Assembly: GCA_035471925.1 (NCBI GenBank)
Contig: DATIPO010000059.1
Location: forward strand, 1 to 64,000
Length of the DNA stretch: 64,000 nucleotides
Reading direction: 5' to 3'
DNA from: JANQFM01 sp035471925
GTDB taxonomy: Bacteria; Acidobacteriota; UBA6911; RPQK01; DATIPO01
The notes beneath the pieces are model-generated. The model had not been told where the DNA came from, did no database searches, and saw only the letters and a list, made by a program, of their open reading frames with translations. Made by a program: the position numbers and the translations under genes. The first letter of the stretch is position 1, and the number at the start of each line of letters is the position of its first letter. This document shows positions 59,067 through 64,000 of the stretch, piece by piece.

Positions 59067-59337
59067 CTTGGCACTTGGCGCCGTTCTCAGCACCGGCTCA
59101 TGCAACAATGAGAAGGTAGCAGTTGACCGAAGGGGTTTGAGGAGCCCTTCGACTGCTCTCAGTTCAAATGTCAAAGTCGTATCGACCGTCTATCTCGAAG
59201 CCTGAAACTCTTGACTTTCAGGCGCTTTCACTTACTTAAGACGCCCCCCTCGGTTGAAGGGTTTCAAATCAGCCGCGATTTTCACGCAGCCTCGCTTGGC
59301 ACCCCTCGCCCTGCCGTTCCCGATGCCTCCGCGCATG

Positions 59338-59343
59338 TATAAT
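59338..59343 (+). promoter_or_regulatory. -10 element of tyrS, leaderless-type
   Basis: Consensus TATAAT ends 8 nt before the tyrS ATG; no ribosome site lies between. The -35 region is weak. Confidence 0.55.
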
Positions 59344-59351
59344 ACCCGGCC

Positions 59352-60623
<1,272 letters not shown>

Positions 60624-60710
60624 CGATCGCTGTTTCGCCCGAGGGGAAGGCGTGCCAGTGGCGAAACTTCAGGGCGGGCCAGGCTCCCTGGAGCGGAGAG
60701 TGTGAACATC

Positions 60711-62408
60711 ATGAAGCGACACGCCGCCCAATCTACTGGGGATTTCTGCAAAGATAATCCACAGTTCCAACAGAAATCAGACGCCCTTGGCCGGGCCACT
60801 GTGGCGGCCTTCGCCCTCCTTGTCGGGATGGCCGGGTTGATGCTCCCGTTCAACCAGCCACTGGAAGCTGGGGAGATCCGTGGATTCTGGGAGGAGCTGT
60901 CCCCCATGCCCACGCCCCGGCAAGAGGTGGCCGCGGTCCTGCTGGACGGCGAAATGTATGTCTTGGGCGGGCTGCTCACCGGCGGATTGACCAGCAACGC
61001 GGTCGAGATCTTCAATCCCGAAACCAACCAGTGGCGGACGGGCGTGGCCCTGCCGAGGGGCATCCACCACGGATCGGCGGCGGTGCTGGACGGCAAGATC
61101 TACTCAGTGGGCGGATTCGGGGCCGGACAGCCTATTTTCGCCACCCCCATCGTGGACGTCTACGAGTTCGATCCCCAGCAGGAAGGGTGGCAGGCGCGGG
61201 CCTCCCTGCCTTCCGTGCGCGGATCGCTCTTCACTGTGGCCTTAGGTGGACGCCTCTACGCCATCGGCGGACGCGATGTCTCCAACAGCAACACCAACGT
61301 GACCGTCTACGATCCCCAGCAAGATCAGTGGAGCTCGGCCGCCTCCCTTCCGGTGGGACTTGATCATTTAGCCGCCGCCGCCTTGGACGGCAAGATCTAC
61401 GTGGCTGGCGGACGCGTGACCCAAGGCGGGGGATTCGTGCGCAACGACGACGCATCCTTCGTCTATGACCCCGACGCCGATGAGTGGACCCCCATTGCCG
61501 ACCTGCCCACCGCCCGATCGGGGCATGCCGCCATCGGAGCCGCCGGCTTCCTGCTGGTCATCGGCGGCGAGATTCCCGGGGTTTTCGGAGTCAACGAGGT
61601 CTACGATCCCGCCCAGGACCGCTGGTTCGCGCTGCCGGACCTTCCCACGCCTCGCCACGGGCTGGGCATCGTGGCATCGGGCGACCGCATCTTCACCGCC
61701 GGGGGCGGCACCAGGGCCGGCTTCGAGGCTACGGGACAAAGCGAGGTCTTCAACGTTCTGGGCGAGGTCTCCTCGCTGCCGCAGATGGCTGCCGGTCCCG
61801 ATATCACGTCACGCTTGGTGTTGGGCAATCCCGGGCCGGACTCAGCCACCGTCATGGTGGAGTTCCACAGCGGACCGGAGGGAACCGACCGGGTCCTTTC
61901 CCTGGACGGGCAAAGCGCCTCGCAATTCCAGCGCAGCATCGAGCCCGAGGGCGTCGTCACCTTGACCACCGATCCTGAGCCGTCCAATGTGACCGCAGGC
62001 GTTACGGTCTACTCCAACGCGCCTCTGCTGGGCAACGTGCTCTTCTCCGGACCTCTGGGCTTTGCAGGTGTGGCCTCGACGCGAGGGGGGACCCGGCTCT
62101 TCCTCAACGCCTCGCGCCAGTCGGCTGAGGGTGCCGATTCGGGCGTGGCCCTTTCCGACCTTTCCGGTGTTTCCGGCAACGTGGTCCTCACACTTCTGGC
62201 ATCTGACGGCGCAGAACTGGCTCAGGCCGAGATTTCCTTGCAAGGATTCGGCCATACGGCCCGCTTCCTGTCCGAGATCTTCGGGGACGGCCTTCCAGAG
62301 GACTTCACCGGCTCCCTGCGCATCGAGTCCGAGGGGCGGCTGGGGGCCGTGGCCATTCTGGTGCGTCCTGGCCAGTTCGCGACGTTGCCGGTGCGTGTCG
62401 TGGAGTAG
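60711..62408 (+). CDS. Secreted Kelch-repeat protein with C-terminal beta module
   Basis: A 565-residue exported protein with a signal sequence after a hydrophilic N-terminal extension (hydrophobic core about 32-50). Residues about 60-345 contain Kelch repeats forming a beta-propeller: repeated Y-V-L-G-G, Y-S-V-G-G, Y-A-I-G-G, Y-V-A-G-G and V-I-G-G-E with matching Y-D-P-x-x-D-x-W turns. The last 215 residues form the beta-rich module shared with the DUF4331 protein and the small secreted protein at 43928, ending F-A-T-L-P-V. The ATG at 60711 is chosen; a GTG at 60702 is also possible. Likely a surface binding protein. Confidence 0.88.
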   Translation: MKRHAAQSTGDFCKDNPQFQQKSDALGRATVAAFALLVGMAGLMLPFNQPLEAGEIRGFWEELSPMPTPRQEVAAVLLDGEMYVLGGLLTGGLTSNAVEIFNPETNQWRTGVALPRGIHHGSAAVLDGKIYSVGGFGAGQPIFATPIVDVYEFDPQQEGWQARASLPSVRGSLFTVALGGRLYAIGGRDVSNSNTNVTVYDPQQDQWSSAASLPVGLDHLAAAALDGKIYVAGGRVTQGGGFVRNDDASFVYDPDADEWTPIADLPTARSGHAAIGAAGFLLVIGGEIPGVFGVNEVYDPAQDRWFALPDLPTPRHGLGIVASGDRIFTAGGGTRAGFEATGQSEVFNVLGEVSSLPQMAAGPDITSRLVLGNPGPDSATVMVEFHSGPEGTDRVLSLDGQSASQFQRSIEPEGVVTLTTDPEPSNVTAGVTVYSNAPLLGNVLFSGPLGFAGVASTRGGTRLFLNASRQSAEGADSGVALSDLSGVSGNVVLTLLASDGAELAQAEISLQGFGHTARFLSEIFGDGLPEDFTGSLRIESEGRLGAVAILVRPGQFATLPVRVVE

Positions 62409-62437
62409 GCCCGTGCTGGCCAGCGCTTCGCCCAGCT

Positions 62438-64000
62438 TCACTCGGAAGGCGGAATCCGCTTAAAAACCAGCACCCGGTGTTGCAGGAGCCAGGCCAGCAG
62501 ACGCAGGGCACGGCGGGGCGGCAGATTCCAGGACTCCAGCAGCGAGGAAGCGCGGCAGGGTTGGTCCAGAGGCTCCAGGAGCCGCTGGACGGGGATTCCC
62601 TGCAGAAAAGCCACAGGACGATCAAACCGGGGATGGTAAAGGGCAGGGAAGGGCCGGATGAAGTCCTCCACCAGCACCGGGGCGGGAGCGATCTCGCTGT
62701 CCGCGTGCAGCTTTACACCCAGGTCGGGACGTCTGCGGAGAGGCTCCAGCAGAGCAAGCACGTCCGCCGAATCGGCAGATGGAAGAGACGGCCCCAGGTC
62801 CTCCCAGGATGGACTGCCGTTGAAGGCTGAGGGAAGGCTCCGAGCCCTTTCTCTCCAAAACGACGTGTTCCAGCGGTGGAGGCAGAGGCGCGCATAGCGC
62901 GCCGTCAGTTGCTGATGAAATTCCACCGCCTCACGGCAACGGTCTCGGTAAAAGCGTCGAGCCCAGCGGGCATCGCGGGGACGCGACAGGATCGTATGCA
63001 CGGTAGCGGCACCCTGCAGTCCGCTGCGGATGGCGGCTTGGACGCCTTGCGAGGAAAGCGGATCGATGGAAAGAGCTGCTTCGCCCAGCTTGATCCAACA
63101 AAAGTTGACCGGATCGAGGTCGGCTGTCGAAGTGGCGTCACAGGCTTCCACGGCGGTTTGGGGAACGCCCTGGAGACAGGCGTGCAGAAGGTGCGAACGC
63201 TCCAGCAAGGTCTCGTAGATCTCCTGAAGCACATCGCGGTTGGAAAGCGCGGGGTGCTCTCCGCCACCTGCGGCGGTTTCAAGATCTTCCGGCAGCTCGG
63301 CCAGATGCCCGGGATCGAGAAAGACGCAGGCGTTGAAGGTTCCGCCGGGCAAGGGAGCACCCCAATACCAGCAGTCGGAGCGGGCCTCGACGCGGGTCTC
63401 GTCACCCTCCCCAGGCACATCGCGCCAGTAGGCGTAAAGCGCCAGAGTGCGGGGTGCGCTGCGCTCTTTGATTCCGCCCAGGACGCCCCTGCGTCCGCTG
63501 GCATCGGCAATGAAGCGACAGCGCAGGCGCACCCGTGTAGCGGAATCTTGAAGGGCAACTTCGACAAGCTGCCTGGGGTCTTGATCCTGCTCGACCGGCA
63601 GCAACGGAAGCAGCGGGTATGCCGGCTGCAACAAGCGCACTCCGGCCTGACACGCACCCCTGAGCAGCAAGTCGTCAAAATGGCCTCGTTCGACCTGGAA
63701 ACCAGGCGCATCAGCACCGTCGGCGGTAGAAAGAGGCTCTCCCGCCTCGCGGTCTCCCGATTCGCGTTCGCCCCTGTCGCGGTTTCGGCCTTCCTGGTGT
63801 TGAGTCTCCCGGCCCGGCCACAGGACGTGGGCTTCCCGCGGGCGCAGGAATCCCGCCTTTTCGATGGCCGCACGCATCTCGAGCTGGTCGAGCAGGGGAA
63901 GAATGCCAGGCGGAAGCGACTCGCCGATGTGGGGACGCGGAAAGGCCAGCTTTTCGACCATGACCACCTGGTAGCCGAGCTGAGCCATGCGTCGGGCAAA
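62438..64000 (-). CDS. FAD-dependent oxidoreductase/halogenase-like protein, 5' end missing
   Basis: The frame runs off the window end, so the N-terminal FAD glycine motif is outside; 521 codons are seen. Visible landmarks fit the tryptophan-halogenase and geranylgeranyl-reductase-like flavoproteins: V-V-M-V-E-K after the missing nucleotide site, P-H-I-G-E-S-L-P-P, A-D-A-S-G-R-R-G, and D-P-L-S-S-Q-G-V-Q-A-A-I near the FAD-binding end. The K-containing W-x-W-x-I-P halogenase signature is not evident, so a hydroxylase or oxidoreductase is as likely. A low-complexity Arg/Glu/Asp-rich insert (R-D-R-G-E-R-E-S-G-D) sits near the start. It is convergent with the Kelch gene, 29 nt apart. Confidence 0.85.
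   Translation of the reverse strand, partial: FARRMAQLGYQVVMVEKLAFPRPHIGESLPPGILPLLDQLEMRAAIEKAGFLRPREAHVLWPGRETQHQEGRNRDRGERESGDREAGEPLSTADGADAPGFQVERGHFDDLLLRGACQAGVRLLQPAYPLLPLLPVEQDQDPRQLVEVALQDSATRVRLRCRFIADASGRRGVLGGIKERSAPRTLALYAYWRDVPGEGDETRVEARSDCWYWGAPLPGGTFNACVFLDPGHLAELPEDLETAAGGGEHPALSNRDVLQEIYETLLERSHLLHACLQGVPQTAVEACDATSTADLDPVNFCWIKLGEAALSIDPLSSQGVQAAIRSGLQGAATVHTILSRPRDARWARRFYRDRCREAVEFHQQLTARYARLCLHRWNTSFWRERARSLPSAFNGSPSWEDLGPSLPSADSADVLALLEPLRRRPDLGVKLHADSEIAPAPVLVEDFIRPFPALYHPRFDRPVAFLQGIPVQRLLEPLDQPCRASSLLESWNLPPRRALRLLAWLLQHRVLVFKRIPPSE

Noticed and set aside
58819..59351. T-box leader of tyrS
   Set aside because: No T-box sequence, and the terminator lies 285 nt before tyrS with a separate TATAAT next to the start codon.

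Overview
The window (GC-rich, about 60% or more by eye) is very probably a chromosomal segment of an Acidobacteriota bacterium. This is inferred from the gene families: two large ADOP-type FtsX/MacB permeases (one in the classic PadR-permease pair), a Ser/Thr kinase with TPR repeats next to an ECF-like sigma factor of the type common in Acidobacteria, a form II CoxL-like molybdenum hydroxylase, and secreted proteins that share a C-terminal module. I saw no rRNA, tRNA, CRISPR array, insertion sequence, phage gene or replication origin. The class cannot be fixed from this sequence alone.

Layout. 1-7.35 kb (minus strand): an S9 peptidase cut by the window edge, an ADOP permease, and a two-gene heme unit (NirJ/Ahb-like radical SAM protein, then HemY). 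7.4-7.55 kb: a 13-bp perfect inverted repeat enclosing 100 nt, a candidate structured RNA. 7.7-9.4 kb: trehalose synthase. 9.4-11.5 kb: a DUF885 peptidase coupled to a small monooxygenase-fold protein. 11.7-13.6 kb: an arsenic-resistance locus (ACR3, small zinc-ribbon protein, divergent ArsR, operator-like dyad). 13.7-18.6 kb: S33 hydrolase, small membrane protein, Tat-exported TIM-barrel protein, and a GMC oxidoreductase interrupted by an in-frame TGA. 18.8-20.1 kb: AAA_14/DUF4143 ATPase. 20.1-24.1 kb: an FHA-transmembrane-transglycosylase fusion followed 8 nt later by a Ser/Thr kinase. 24.2-27.4 kb: PadR and a second ADOP permease. 27.5-31.6 kb: TPR kinase and ECF sigma factor. 31.9-34.8 kb: two XRE regulators, a prolyl-tRNA editing protein and an ImmA/IrrE protease, with the same 16-bp dyad in front of both XRE genes and two degenerate copies of a dispersed repeat. 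34.9-38.6 kb: coxS-coxL-coxM-like operon with GTGA overlaps. 38.7-43.6 kb: FtsH, a decayed NTF2-like gene and an SLC13 transporter. 43.9-46.7 kb: a secreted protein and a membrane Ser/Thr kinase. 46.8-49.9 kb: cytoplasmic subtilase plus metallo-beta-lactamase-fold cassette. 49.9-55.7 kb: TPR lipoprotein, DUF4331 protein and HupE-N-like protein, divergent from an ECF sigma/anti-sigma pair. 55.9-60.6 kb: thioredoxin reductase, UbiD, a terminator-ended structured region, and TyrS. 60.7-64 kb: Kelch protein and a partial FAD oxidoreductase.

Themes. Ser/Thr phosphorylation is prominent: three kinases and one FHA protein within 26 kb. Two ECF sigma factors, two XRE regulators, PadR and ArsR make the window rich in local regulation. 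Several genes have a TANAAT-like -10 only 7-8 nt before the start codon, which suggests leaderless mRNAs. The strongest candidates for undescribed biology are the subtilase-MBL cassette, the FHA-transglycosylase/kinase pair, the XRE/XRE/ImmA circuit with its shared operator, the candidate structured RNA at 7.4-7.55 kb, and the radical SAM-HemY pairing.
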